From the NCBI RefSeq assembly GCF_000400995.2, contig NZ_DF238947.1:1-58764 (forward strand): a stretch of DNA of 58,764 nt. Direction: 5' to 3'. The position numbers and the translations under genes were made by a program. Shown in pieces: positions 24,843 to 33,974 of this stretch. Origin of the DNA: Acidovorax sp. MR-S7. GTDB lineage: Bacteria; Pseudomonadota; Gammaproteobacteria; Burkholderiales; Burkholderiaceae_C. The notes under the pieces are model-generated. The model was not told the origin of the DNA. It did not search any database and was given only the letters and a program-made list of their open reading frames with translations. How positions within the stretch are numbered: the first letter of the stretch is position 1; the number at the start of each line of letters is the position of its first letter.

Positions 24843-24936
24843 AAAAAAGAGAGCTGCTCGCGCTTGCTATTCCTGGGTTTCAATACCAAAACCTATTGGA
24901 TTCTGCGACTGGCAAGCGCGAGCAGCTCTCTTTTTT
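24843..24936. terminator. Long inverted repeat with A/T ends, probable bidirectional terminator
   Basis: Arms 24843-24867 and 24912-24936 are perfect 25-bp inverted repeats running from AAAAAAGAGAGCTGCTCG to the T-run, with a 44-base loop. On either strand this makes a strong GC stem followed by six T. It separates the sigma-fecR pair from the receptor gene, implying that the receptor has its own promoter. The arm sequence resembles the hairpin between phoB and phoR. Confidence 0.8.
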
Positions 24937-25077
24937 GATAGTGGCACTCGCCGTTGCGAAAAAATTGCGCGCGCGGTGGGCTGTTTTGGCAACTCGCGGG
25001 ACATGGAAGGGGAGTGCGGCCCCGCGCCGCGCCCGCCCGGCGCGCAGGCGCCTTGCCCTTTCTTCCTCCTGACCACC

Positions 25078-27552
25078 ATGGCCCCTCTTTCAGCCCCCCC
25101 CCGTTTTCCGCTCTACCCGCAGGCCCGGGCCTGCCGCAGCCTCGTGCTGGCGCTGGCCTGCGCCAGCCTGGGCAGCAGCCTGCATGCCCAGGCGCCCGGC
25201 GCATCCTCCGGCGCCGAGGCGGCGCGCAGCTACAGCATTCCCGCCGGTCCGCTCGAAGACGCGCTCAACCGGTTCGGGCGCGACTCGGGCCTGCTGCTGT
25301 CCTTCACCCAGGACCAGGTGCAGCGTCTGCGCAGCCCGGGGCTGCAGGGCAGCCACACGGCGCGCAGCGGCCTGGACGCCTTGCTGCGGGGCACGGGGCT
25401 GGAGGCTGCGGCGCAGGCGCAGGGCGGCTACGTGCTGCGCGCGGCGCCCCGGGTCCGGCAGACGGCGCCTTACGGCGGCGATGCCGCGCTGCCGGAGGTG
25501 CGGGTAACGGCCGAGGCGGTCTCCAGCCCCATCACCGAGCAGACCGGTTCGTACACCACGCGGGCGCTGTCCATCGGCAAGATGCAGCAGTCGATCCGCG
25601 AAACGCCGCAGTCGGTGACGGTGGTGACGCGCCAGCAGATGGACGACCAGCGCATGACGGCGATCGAGGACGTGATCGTGCAGACCACCGGCGCCAGCAA
25701 ATCGCAGCGCAACTTCGGTTCGCACACCTACACCATGCGCGGCTTCGTCATCCCCGACGACAACTACCTGATGGACGGCGTCTCCAGCGGCGCGCTCAGC
25801 CCGACGGGCTGGGTCCCGATGGACACCGCCATCTTCGACCGCGTCGAGGTGCTGCGCGGCGCCGGCGCCCTGGTGGTGGGCGCCGGCGACCCGAGCGGCG
25901 TGGTCAACATGGTGCGCAAGCGCCCGCGCGCCGAGGCGCATTTCGAGATCGCCCAAAGCATCGGCTCGTGGAACAACTACCGCACCGAGATCGATACCGG
26001 CGGCCCGATCAACGCCGCCGGCACGGTACGCGGCCGCGTGGTCGCGGCGTATACCGACCGCGACTATTTCTATGACGTGGCCCACACCCGAGAGCCCTTG
26101 TTCTATGGCGTCATCGACGCCGACCTGGGCAGCCGCACCAGGCTCACCGGCGGCTACCGCCATCAAACGGTGGACACGCCGGGCTACACCATCTACGGCC
26201 TGCCCAGCTACACCACAGGCGCCTCGCTGAACCTGCCGCGCTCCACCTCGCTGGGGCAGAACTGGAACCGCCACAAGGCCCAGACCGACGACTTCTTCGC
26301 CGAACTGTCGCATGCGTTCGATGGCGACTGGGTGGGCAAGATCACCGCCAACCACGGCAACAGCGACTACACGCAAAAACTGAGCACCGCCCGCGGTGCG
26401 ATCGACCCCGCGACCATGGCCGGCGCCAGCACCGTGAGCCAGTATTTCTCTCGCCGTGATCTCGACTACAGCGGGCTGGACGCCAACCTGACCGGCAGCT
26501 TCCAGGCACTGGGCGGCACGCACAAGTTCCTGGTGGGCGCGATGTGGTCCCGGCAAGACACGTTCATCGGCAATACCACCGTGCCGCAACGCATTGCCGT
26601 CGACATCTTCAACTTCAACCATGGGCTGATTCCGGAGCCGGCCAACCCGGCGAACTACGCCAACCGGCAACAGCAGCGGGTGGAGACCGCGGGCCTGTAC
26701 GCCAGCACCCGCCTGGAGCTGGCCAAGAACCTGCACCTGAGCCTGGGCGGCCGGCTCAACTGGTACCAGTCCCGCACCGACAACCTGGTCACTGGCGCGG
26801 TGCTCAACGACTATCAGGAAGACGCCCAACTCACGCCCTATGCGGGCCTGGTCTATGACCTGGATCCGAATTGGTCGGTCTACGCGAGCTACGCCGACAC
26901 CTTCGTGACGCAGTCGCAATACCTCTCGGCCACGGGCGGCGGCTTCGACCCCGCCGTCGGCACCAACCTCGAAGCCGGCGTGAAGGGCGAGTTCTTCGAT
27001 CGCAAGCTCAACGTGGCCTTCGCGGTGTTCGACATCAAGAAGCGCAACATGGCGCTGTATGACAACAGCACGCTGCCGTCCTGCCCGGGCGGCATGATCA
27101 TCACCACCGGTGATTGCTATCGCGCGGTCAGTGTGCGCAGCAGGGGTTTCGACGCCGAGGTCGGGGGCGAGCTCGCACGCGGCTGGCAGATTGCCGGTGG
27201 CTACACGTATCTGACGAGCAAGGACTCGTCGGGCGCGCCGCTCACCAGCGATGCACCACGCAACCTGCTGCGCGTCTCCACCAGCTACAACCTGCCGGGC
27301 GATTGGTCCGCCTGGACCGTTGGTGCGAATGTGGCCGCGCAGAGTCGGGCCCACGTCGAGACGGTCAAGAACCCCGGCCACGCCGTGCTGGACCTGCGCG
27401 CGTCCTACCGCATCAACCCGCACTGGACTGCGGCGCTCAACATCAACAACGTGACCGACAAGACCTACTGGTCGGCGATCGGCGGCACCATCGGCGGCAG
27501 CTATTACGGCGCCCCTCGCAACGCCATGCTGACCCTGCGCGGCGCGTTCTGA
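25078..27552 (+). CDS. TonB-dependent siderophore receptor with signalling domain
   Basis: An 824-residue outer-membrane receptor. A signal peptide (to about residue 38, SSLHAQA) precedes an STN signalling domain (YSIPAGPLEDALNRFGRDSGLLLSF...). A plug domain follows, with the TonB-box-like EVRVTA, SIRETPQSVTVVTRQQMDDQRM, FDRVEVLRGAGALVVGAGDPSGVVNMVRKRP, and then the barrel. It ends in the C-terminal phenylalanine LTLRGAF. The STN domain marks it as a transducer for a FecR-type regulator, most simply the adjacent sigma-FecR pair. It belongs to the FhuE/FpvA-like ferric-siderophore group; the ligand is unknown. Confidence 0.93.
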   Translation: MAPLSAPPRFPLYPQARACRSLVLALACASLGSSLHAQAPGASSGAEAARSYSIPAGPLEDALNRFGRDSGLLLSFTQDQVQRLRSPGLQGSHTARSGLDALLRGTGLEAAAQAQGGYVLRAAPRVRQTAPYGGDAALPEVRVTAEAVSSPITEQTGSYTTRALSIGKMQQSIRETPQSVTVVTRQQMDDQRMTAIEDVIVQTTGASKSQRNFGSHTYTMRGFVIPDDNYLMDGVSSGALSPTGWVPMDTAIFDRVEVLRGAGALVVGAGDPSGVVNMVRKRPRAEAHFEIAQSIGSWNNYRTEIDTGGPINAAGTVRGRVVAAYTDRDYFYDVAHTREPLFYGVIDADLGSRTRLTGGYRHQTVDTPGYTIYGLPSYTTGASLNLPRSTSLGQNWNRHKAQTDDFFAELSHAFDGDWVGKITANHGNSDYTQKLSTARGAIDPATMAGASTVSQYFSRRDLDYSGLDANLTGSFQALGGTHKFLVGAMWSRQDTFIGNTTVPQRIAVDIFNFNHGLIPEPANPANYANRQQQRVETAGLYASTRLELAKNLHLSLGGRLNWYQSRTDNLVTGAVLNDYQEDAQLTPYAGLVYDLDPNWSVYASYADTFVTQSQYLSATGGGFDPAVGTNLEAGVKGEFFDRKLNVAFAVFDIKKRNMALYDNSTLPSCPGGMIITTGDCYRAVSVRSRGFDAEVGGELARGWQIAGGYTYLTSKDSSGAPLTSDAPRNLLRVSTSYNLPGDWSAWTVGANVAAQSRAHVETVKNPGHAVLDLRASYRINPHWTAALNINNVTDKTYWSAIGGTIGGSYYGAPRNAMLTLRGAF

Positions 27553-27580
27553 CGGCGAGGCCGCGGGCGGTAGGGTGATA

Positions 27581-27597
27581 TTGAGAATGATTCTTCT
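27581..27597. promoter_or_regulatory. Fur-box-like site before the sigma-FecR fusion gene
   Basis: TTGAGAATGATTCTTCT contains the dyad GAGAAT-G-ATTCTT, which matches the betaproteobacterial Fur-box style. It lies about 24 bases before the ATG of the fused sigma-FecR gene, so Fur repression under iron-replete conditions is likely. Confidence 0.7.
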
Positions 27598-27620
27598 TAC
27601 CATGGTTATGATGCCGCCCC

Positions 27621-28958
27621 ATGGAACTGTCCGCCTCCTTCACCCGCGCGCTGCTGTCGGGCTTCGACCGCGCCTATGCCGACCTGCTGCGCGTGGCCAC
27701 GCGCAGCACGGGCAGCCGCGAGGAGGCCGGCGACCTGGTGCACGACACCTGGCTCAGGCTGGCCGAGCATGCGCGCGGCCTGCCTGCCGAGCGGCACGGT
27801 GAAGCGCCCCAGGCACCGCGCGATGCCGCTGCCTACCTGGCCGTCATGGCGCAGCACATGGCGCTCGATGCGCAGCGCCGCCGCCAGCGCCACGGGCGCT
27901 ACCTGGACGCGGCGGTCCTGCACGAGCAGCTGGCGCCCAGCCATGCGCCCGACGCGGCCGACTCTGTCATGTACCGCCAGGCGCTGGCCGCGCTGGAGGC
28001 GGCGCTGGCCGGCCTGCCCGCGCGCGGCCGCGCCGCCTTCGTCGCGCACCGCGTGCACGGCGAGCGCCAGCCCGAGATCGCCGCGCGGCTGGGGGTGTCG
28101 CTCAATACCGTGGAGCGCGACCTGATCCAGGCCCAGGCCTGCATCGAGGACGCGCTGCACCGCTGGCGCGGCACCCGGCCCGGCAGCGCCGACACCCGGC
28201 GCGCGGGCCGGCGGCGCAGCCTGGGCGCCTTGCTGGGGCTGGCCGGCATGGGCGTGGGAGGCAGCGTCGGCTGGCGGCAGTGGCAGCTTTACCGCGATAC
28301 CCATGTGCAATGGCAGGCCCATTGGAGCAGCACGCGCGGCCAGTTGGCGCGGCACGGCCTTCCCGATGGCTCCAGCGTGCTGCTCGACGCCCAGAGCAGC
28401 GCCGAAGTCCGCTACTTCGCGGTGCGGCGCGCGGTGACGCTGGCGCGCGGGGCCGCGTTCTTCGACGTGGCGCGCGACCCGGGGAGGCCCTTCACCGTGC
28501 AGGCGCGCGGCGTGCGCGTCACGGTGCTGGGCACGCGCTTCGGCGTGGAGGTCGCCGCGGGCGCCGATGGCCGGGAGCGCGTCACGGTGCAGGTGGAGTC
28601 CGGGCGCGTGCGCGTGGAGCCTGGCGCGGGCGGCCAGGCCTGCGAACTGGGCGCGGGCCAGGGCCTGCAGGTGGAGGGCGCCACTGTCACGCAGACCCAG
28701 GCGCCGCCCGGCGACGCGGCGCTGTGGCGCCATGGCGAGCTGGCCTTTGCTGGCAGCACGCTGGGCGAGGCGCTGCAGCGGCTGTCGCGCTATGCGCCGT
28801 TCACGCTGGCGGCCACACCGGAGGCGGCCCGCCTGCCGCTGAGCGGGCGCGTGCGCATCGCGCAGGCCCGTGCCTGGGTGAGGGCGCTGCCCCGTGCGCT
28901 GCCGGTGCAGGTGCGGCAGCAGGCCGATGGCGGTCTGCTGGTGGCAATGGCGCGGTAG
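27621..28958 (+). CDS. ECF sigma factor fused to FecR-like transmembrane/periplasmic domain
   Basis: One uninterrupted 445-residue reading frame. Residues 10-90 are sigma region 2 (DLLRVATRSTGSREEAGDLVHDTWLRL) and 118-182 are region 4 (LPARGRAAFVAHRVHGERQPEIAARLGVSLNTVERDLIQ). A basic linker leads to one hydrophobic helix (about 200-218). Then comes a periplasmic FecR domain (LARHGLPDGSSVLLDAQSS... LGTRFGVEV) and an STN-like tail. The usual N-terminal sigma-binding domain of FecR is absent, so the sigma is tethered directly. A comparable hybrid, IutY, is known in Pseudomonas putida and is released by proteolysis. A receptor gene follows 83 bp downstream. Confidence 0.88.
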   Translation: MELSASFTRALLSGFDRAYADLLRVATRSTGSREEAGDLVHDTWLRLAEHARGLPAERHGEAPQAPRDAAAYLAVMAQHMALDAQRRRQRHGRYLDAAVLHEQLAPSHAPDAADSVMYRQALAALEAALAGLPARGRAAFVAHRVHGERQPEIAARLGVSLNTVERDLIQAQACIEDALHRWRGTRPGSADTRRAGRRRSLGALLGLAGMGVGGSVGWRQWQLYRDTHVQWQAHWSSTRGQLARHGLPDGSSVLLDAQSSAEVRYFAVRRAVTLARGAAFFDVARDPGRPFTVQARGVRVTVLGTRFGVEVAAGADGRERVTVQVESGRVRVEPGAGGQACELGAGQGLQVEGATVTQTQAPPGDAALWRHGELAFAGSTLGEALQRLSRYAPFTLAATPEAARLPLSGRVRIAQARAWVRALPRALPVQVRQQADGGLLVAMAR

Positions 28959-28967
28959 TTTTTTTCA

Positions 28968-28990
28968 GGAATTTTCTCGGCCGGTCGTCT
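28968..28990 (+). promoter_or_regulatory. Possible iron-starvation sigma promoter before the second receptor
   Basis: GGAATT (28968-28973) and CGTCT (28986-28990) resemble the -35 GGAAA-type and -10 CGTC-type elements used by FecI/FpvI-like factors. The spacing is shorter than usual, so this is tentative. Confidence 0.25.
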
Positions 28991-29041
28991 AGGCAGTGAT
29001 CCCTTCGGATTTGCCATCACTCACTGTCAAGGACGAATTCC

Positions 29042-31504
29042 ATGCCTTCGCTTTTCTTCCGTTTCCGCCGCGCCCCGCTGGCCCGGGCCGCACTGTGCCT
29101 GGGCCTGGCCCTGCCGCTGCACGCCGCCCCGGCCCAGACGGCGGCGCAGCCCGTGCGCTTCGACATCGCCGCGCAGCCGCTGGCCAGCGCGCTGGACCAG
29201 TTCGCGCGGCAGGCGGGGCTGCAACTGGTGTTCAAGCCTGACCTGGCGGCCCAGCGCCAGGCGCCCGCCGTGCGTGGCGAGCTGCCGCTGCGCCAGGCGC
29301 TGGATGCGCTGCTCGCAGGCAGCGGCCTCGATGGCCAGGTGCGTGACGGCACGCTGACCGTGCAGCCTGCCGCGGCCTCCAGCGGCAAGACCCTGGCCGA
29401 GGTGCGCGTGCTGGCCCGCCGCGCGGGCGATGGGACGACTGAAGGCACGGGCGCATATACCAGCCGCGTGACCAGCATCGCGTCGAAGACGGACCAGTCG
29501 TTCCGCGAGATTCCCCAGTCGGTGTCGGTGGTGACGCGCCAGCAGCTCGACGACCAGCGTGCGACCGACGTGACCGAGGCGCTCAAGCTCACGCCCGGCA
29601 TCGTCGTGGCCAACACCGTGGGTGACTTCTATTCGCGCGGCTTCCAGGTCACCAGCATGCAGGTCGACGGCGGCGCGCCGCTGGCGCTGGGCGCCTACAC
29701 CTACTCGCCGCAGCAGAACATGGCGTTCTACGACCGGGTGGAGGTGATGCGCGGCGCTTCGGGCCTGCTGGGCGGGGTGGGCGACCCGGGCGGCATCATC
29801 AACATCGTGCGCAAGAAGCCATTGGCGCAGCGCCAAGTCAAGGCCGAGCTGTCGGCCGGTTCCTGGAGCCGGCGCGGCGTGGAGCTGGACGCCACAGGCC
29901 CACTGGCCGAGGACGGCAGCGTGCGCGGGCGCGCCGTGCTGTCCTACCAGAAGGGCGACTCGTACATGGACTGGCGCAGCAGCGAAAAGCCCGCGCTGTA
30001 CGGCGTGCTGGAGGCCGACCTGACGCCCGACACCCTGCTCACCGTGGGCGGCAGCTATGGCAAGCAGCACGAGAACGGCGACTATGCGGGCCTGCCGCGC
30101 TACACGGACGGCCGCAGCCTGGGCCTGCCGCGCAGCACCAACTTCACCCAGCCCTGGGCGTACTACGACTACGAGACCAAAGAGTTCTTTGCCCAGCTGG
30201 AGCACCGCTTCTCCAACGGCTGGAAGGCCAAGCTCAACGCCTCCCGCGTGGAAACGGAACTGGACCGCAACTGGGTCTACATGGGCGGCGCCATCCATCC
30301 GCAGACGCTCGCCGGCGCGGTATGGCGCGGCGGCCATATCCAGTCGGGCAACACGCAGGACATGGTCGATCTGAGCCTGGGCGGCACCTTCGGACTGATG
30401 GGCCGCACGCACGAGGTGCTGGTGGGCATGGACTGGCAGCGCGTGGACAGCTTCTGGCAGACCGGCAACTTCCCCGGCAGCGGCACGGTGGCGAGCAACC
30501 CGTTCGACCCCAGCGTCTGGACGCCGTCCACGGACACCTATTTCAACACCCGCTACGGCCCCTGGGGCCAGAAGCAGGCGGGCGGCTACGGCGTGCTGCG
30601 CCTGCACCCCACCGACCGGCTGCACGTGATAGTGGGCGTGCGGGCCAGCCGCTACGACTTCGCGCAGGCGATCTGGAGCATGGACGCCAGCGGCAACCGC
30701 ACACCCTGGTCGGACACGCCCTTCAAGGAGCCTACCAAGGTCACGCCCTATGGCGGCGTGATCTACGACCTGGGCGGCCAATGGTCGGCCTATGCCAGCT
30801 ATGCGTCCATCTTCAACCCGCAGGCGCTGAACATGGCGGGCCCGCCGCCGGGCACGCCGCTGCCGCCGGTCAAGGGGGCTAGCTACGAGGCCGGCCTCAA
30901 GGGTGAACTGATGGACGGCCGGTTGAACGCGACTTTCAGCGTCTTCAACGTGGAGCGCACTGGCTCGGCCGCCGTGGACCCGAACTACGAGACCTCCAAC
31001 AACCGCTGGAGCGGCAATTGCTGCTATATCGCCCAGGGCAAGGTGACGAGCCGCGGGTTCGACATGGAAGTGGGCGGGGCGGTGCGGCCGGGCTGGCAAC
31101 TGGCTGCGGGTTATACCTTCAACAACACCAGGGACCATAGCACCGCGAAGACCTACAGCAGCATCACGCCGCGCCATCTGCTCAAGCTCTCCACGGCCTA
31201 CACGCTGCCGGGTGCGCTATCGCAGTGGCGCGTGGGAGGCAGTGCCACCATCCAGAGCACCCACTACGTGAGCGGGACGGCGCTGTCTGCCAGCGGGGCG
31301 TCTGTGCCGTTCGACTTCAACCAGGACGGCTATGCGCTGTGGAACGCGATGGTGCAGTATCGGATCGACCCGCGCTGGACGCTGACGCTGAACGTCAACA
31401 ACCTGTTCGACAAGACCTATTACCAGACCCTGGGAAGCACCTTCAGCAACAACCTCTATGGTGCGCCGCGCAACGCGATGCTGACGCTGCGCGGCTCGTT
31501 CTGA
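29042..31504 (+). CDS. TonB-dependent siderophore receptor with signalling domain
   Basis: An 820-residue receptor. A signal peptide ends near LHAAPAQT. The STN domain is VRFDIAAQPLASALDQFARQAGLQLVF. The plug contains SFREIPQSVSVVTRQQLDDQRATDVTEAL and FYDRVEVMRGASGLLGGVGDPGGIINIVRKKP. A 22-strand-type barrel ends in LTLRGSF. The STN domain implies signalling, and its partner is most likely the fused sigma-FecR protein encoded just upstream. The siderophore is not identifiable. It is the first of a run of iron-uptake genes and is followed by a terminator. Confidence 0.93.
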   Translation: MPSLFFRFRRAPLARAALCLGLALPLHAAPAQTAAQPVRFDIAAQPLASALDQFARQAGLQLVFKPDLAAQRQAPAVRGELPLRQALDALLAGSGLDGQVRDGTLTVQPAAASSGKTLAEVRVLARRAGDGTTEGTGAYTSRVTSIASKTDQSFREIPQSVSVVTRQQLDDQRATDVTEALKLTPGIVVANTVGDFYSRGFQVTSMQVDGGAPLALGAYTYSPQQNMAFYDRVEVMRGASGLLGGVGDPGGIINIVRKKPLAQRQVKAELSAGSWSRRGVELDATGPLAEDGSVRGRAVLSYQKGDSYMDWRSSEKPALYGVLEADLTPDTLLTVGGSYGKQHENGDYAGLPRYTDGRSLGLPRSTNFTQPWAYYDYETKEFFAQLEHRFSNGWKAKLNASRVETELDRNWVYMGGAIHPQTLAGAVWRGGHIQSGNTQDMVDLSLGGTFGLMGRTHEVLVGMDWQRVDSFWQTGNFPGSGTVASNPFDPSVWTPSTDTYFNTRYGPWGQKQAGGYGVLRLHPTDRLHVIVGVRASRYDFAQAIWSMDASGNRTPWSDTPFKEPTKVTPYGGVIYDLGGQWSAYASYASIFNPQALNMAGPPPGTPLPPVKGASYEAGLKGELMDGRLNATFSVFNVERTGSAAVDPNYETSNNRWSGNCCYIAQGKVTSRGFDMEVGGAVRPGWQLAAGYTFNNTRDHSTAKTYSSITPRHLLKLSTAYTLPGALSQWRVGGSATIQSTHYVSGTALSASGASVPFDFNQDGYALWNAMVQYRIDPRWTLTLNVNNLFDKTYYQTLGSTFSNNLYGAPRNAMLTLRGSF

Positions 31505-31514
31505 GCCATCTGGC

Positions 31515-31545
31515 AAGGGGCCGCGTCATTTGGGTGGCCCTTTTT
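31515..31545 (+). terminator. Intrinsic terminator after the second receptor
   Basis: GGGCC (31518-31522) pairs with GGCCC (31536-31540), followed by five T. The stem is short but GC-only, 11 bases after the receptor stop. Confidence 0.6.
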
Positions 31546-31649
31546 GGGTTTTCGTTTGTCATGTATGGAGAAGGGCCGTGTTTTCGGCCCGGCCCGACCG
31601 TAGAGAAATCCGGCCGCCCCTGAGGGGCGCAGCCCCGACCAGCCACCCC

Positions 31650-31952
31650 ATGACCCGTTTTCCTGCCGCCCTCCCGGGCCTGTCCATTCTCTCCCGCCTG
31701 TTGGCCGCCGTGCTCGGCGGCTATCTGCTGGCCAGCGCGCTGGCAGTGTTCCTGCCAGCGGCGCTGCCCGGCCCGCGCGCCGAGGCCGTGCTGGTGGGCG
31801 TGCAGTGGAGTTTCGCGCTGCATGTGCTGGCGGTGGTCTGGGCGTTCTCGCCGCTCTCGCTGGCGCGGGTCTGGTGGGGCCTGCTGGGGTTCGCGGCGGC
31901 CCTGGCGGGCCTGGCGGCGGTGATCGGGCTCTGGACACGCGGGGGGGCTTGA
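31650..31952 (+). CDS. DUF3649-type iron-uptake membrane protein
   Basis: A 100-residue protein with about three hydrophobic helices (LAAVLGGYLLASALAVFLP, WSFALHVLAVVWAFSPLSLA, WWGLLGFAAALAGLAAVIGLW). This small protein type is commonly encoded between a TonB receptor and a PepSY protein in iron-regulated clusters, as here. Its role is not defined. The start MTRFPAALPG at 31650 is chosen because upstream codons lie in the terminator-like leader. It is followed after three bases by the PepSY gene. Confidence 0.75.
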   Translation: MTRFPAALPGLSILSRLLAAVLGGYLLASALAVFLPAALPGPRAEAVLVGVQWSFALHVLAVVWAFSPLSLARVWWGLLGFAAALAGLAAVIGLWTRGGA

Positions 31953-31955
31953 GCG

Positions 31956-33620
31956 GTGGCCCGGCAGAAAAATGCATCCGGCGCGGGGCAGGGGGGCTTT
32001 CGCCAGGCTCAGGCCTGGCTGCATACCTGGTGCGGGCTGTGGTTCTCGTGGCTGCTGTTCGCGGTGTTCCTCACGGGCACGCTGGCCGTGTTCGAGGAGG
32101 CCATCACCCACTGGATGACGCCCGAGCACCACGCCGGGGAGGCCGCGACAGCCCAGGCGCCCGCGGGCGCGGGCCGCGCGCAGCGCCTTGCCTGGGGGCT
32201 GGCCTACATGGAGCAGCACCACCCGGGTGCCGGGATGTGGGAGCTATGGCCCGCGAACGCCGAAGGCGCGGGCGAACTGCGCGTGTACTGGTTCGACGAC
32301 CAGCGCCAGTACGCCTCGGCCGACCTGGACACTACCACGGGCCGGCCGCAGCCCGCGCGCGTCCAGGGCGCCGCGCGCGCCACCCTGGGCGGCCACCATT
32401 TCGTGGACTTCCACTACGAACTGCATGCCGGGCAGGCCGGGCTCTGGGTGGTCGGCATCGCAGCCATGGCCATGCTGGTGGCGCTGGTCAGCGGCGTGGT
32501 CACGCACCGGCGCATCTTCAAGGACTTCTTCACTTTCCGCGCGCGCAAGGGCCAGCGTAGCTGGCTCGACGCGCACAACGCGGTGGCTGTGCTGACGCTG
32601 CCGTTCCAGTTCATGATCGCCTACACGGGCATCGTCCTGTCGGGCATGACCTTCATGCCCGCGGGCATCGCGGCCCATTTCGGCGTTGGCAGCGAGGGCA
32701 CGCGGGCCTACCTCGCCGCGCTCCATGAGTCCGGCAAGCCCCGGCCCTCGGGGCAAGCCATGGCAGTGCCCGCGCTGGAGCCGTTCGCACAGCGCGGGCA
32801 GGCACTGATCGGCCAGCCCGTGCGGGCCGTGGTCATCGACCACCCGGGCGATGCCGCCGCGCGCATCGGCGTCTATGGCTGGAACAGCGGCGACAGCATG
32901 CGCCAGCGCCTGAGCCCCACCAGCGGCATGGCGATGTTCTCGGCCGCGACGGGCGAGGTGCTGCAGGTGCGCCTGCCCGGCGGGGTGGATGGAGGGACGG
33001 CCTCGCTGGCACAGTCCGTGATGGGCGGCCTGCACATGGTGCAGTTCGGCGGCCTGGCGCTCAAATGGCTGTATTTCCTGTGCGGCCTGGCAGGCAGCGC
33101 GATGGCGGCCACGGGGGCCATCCTGTTCATGGTCAAGCGCCGCGGCAAACACCTGGGCGAATTCGGCGCTGCAACGGCGCGCGTGTACCGGCTGATCGAG
33201 GGCATGAACGTGGCGGCCATCGCGGGCCTGGGCCTGGCCTGCATCGGCTACCTGTGGGCCAACCGGCTCGTGCCCGTGGGACTGGCGCATCGGGGCGACT
33301 GGGAGCTGGCCGTTTTCTTCGGCGTCTGGGGGCTGGCCCTTGCGCATGCGCTGGTGCGTGCGCCTGCGGCCGCGTGGCGGGCGCAACTGGGCCTGCTGGC
33401 CGTGCTGTGCCTGTCGCTGCCGGTGCTGAACGGGCTGTCGGTGGGCGACCACCTGCCAGCGCAGGTGCTGCACGGCGACTGGGAGAGCGCGGGCGTGGAG
33501 CTGTTCTGCATGGCGGCAGGGCTGGCAGCGGCCGGAGCCTGGCACTGGCAGAGGCGCCGCAGCGCGGCAACCGGGCGGCCACGGCCGGCGGGCGATGCCG
33601 GGGCGGAGGTGCGCACATGA
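31956..33620 (+). CDS. PepSY-associated membrane protein (iron-uptake reductase-like)
   Basis: A 554-residue inner-membrane protein of the PepSY-TM family, start GTG 31956. The first helix follows the typical HTWCGLWFSWLLFAVFLTGTLAVFEEAI. Histidines in the helices (HHFVDFHYELH, LDAHNAVAVLTLPFQFMIAYTGIVLSGM, GGLHMVQFGGLALKWLYF) are suited to haem or metal binding. Family members such as PiuB and FoxB are induced by iron starvation and thought to help release iron from siderophores. The stop overlaps the next start in ATGA. Confidence 0.87.
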   Translation: MARQKNASGAGQGGFRQAQAWLHTWCGLWFSWLLFAVFLTGTLAVFEEAITHWMTPEHHAGEAATAQAPAGAGRAQRLAWGLAYMEQHHPGAGMWELWPANAEGAGELRVYWFDDQRQYASADLDTTTGRPQPARVQGAARATLGGHHFVDFHYELHAGQAGLWVVGIAAMAMLVALVSGVVTHRRIFKDFFTFRARKGQRSWLDAHNAVAVLTLPFQFMIAYTGIVLSGMTFMPAGIAAHFGVGSEGTRAYLAALHESGKPRPSGQAMAVPALEPFAQRGQALIGQPVRAVVIDHPGDAAARIGVYGWNSGDSMRQRLSPTSGMAMFSAATGEVLQVRLPGGVDGGTASLAQSVMGGLHMVQFGGLALKWLYFLCGLAGSAMAATGAILFMVKRRGKHLGEFGAATARVYRLIEGMNVAAIAGLGLACIGYLWANRLVPVGLAHRGDWELAVFFGVWGLALAHALVRAPAAAWRAQLGLLAVLCLSLPVLNGLSVGDHLPAQVLHGDWESAGVELFCMAAGLAAAGAWHWQRRRSAATGRPRPAGDAGAEVRT

Positions 33621-33964
33621 GCCCGCTGCACGCTTCCTTTCTGGCGCTGACCTCGGCCTATGCGGGCATGGCGGCGCTGGCCTTCGCCATGGACCGCCAC
33701 CATGCGCAGCTGACGGGCGCGCAGGAGGTGCCGTTGGCGCGCCAGCGGCTGCTGCGCTGCGCTGGCGCGCTGCTGCTGGCTGCGGCGGGTATCCCGTGCG
33801 TCCTGGCCTGGGGCGCCACGGTGGGGCCGGTGGCCTGGCTGGGCTGGCTGTCCGCCGGGGCTTTGGGCGCAGCGGGCTTCATCGGCGCTGCGGCGCGCGT
33901 GGCGGCCGGGGTGGCATGCGCCGCAGCGGCCGCGGCGGTGCTCGGACTGGTCCACGGCGTGTGA
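33617..33964 (+). CDS. DUF3325-type small membrane protein
   Basis: A 115-residue protein with four hydrophobic segments and the N-terminal sequence LTSAYAGMAALAFAMDRHHAQL. The histidine pair after helix 1 is characteristic of the DUF3325 proteins found after PepSY genes in iron clusters. Its start overlaps the PepSY stop by four bases. The function is unknown; a subunit or chaperone of the PepSY protein is an inference from the coupling. Confidence 0.75.
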   Translation: MSPLHASFLALTSAYAGMAALAFAMDRHHAQLTGAQEVPLARQRLLRCAGALLLAAAGIPCVLAWGATVGPVAWLGWLSAGALGAAGFIGAAARVAAGVACAAAAAAVLGLVHGV

Positions 33965-33974
33965 GGAAGGTGCA

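Noticed and set aside
24253-25077. A 275-codon N-terminal extension of the TonB receptor frame across fecR
   Set aside because: It runs antisense to the codon pattern of fecR and through a terminator; the receptor has a proper signal peptide starting at 25078.
25090-27603. An 837-codon minus-strand open frame opposite the TonB receptor
   Set aside because: Shadow of the receptor's codon usage; the plus-strand protein is a clear receptor.
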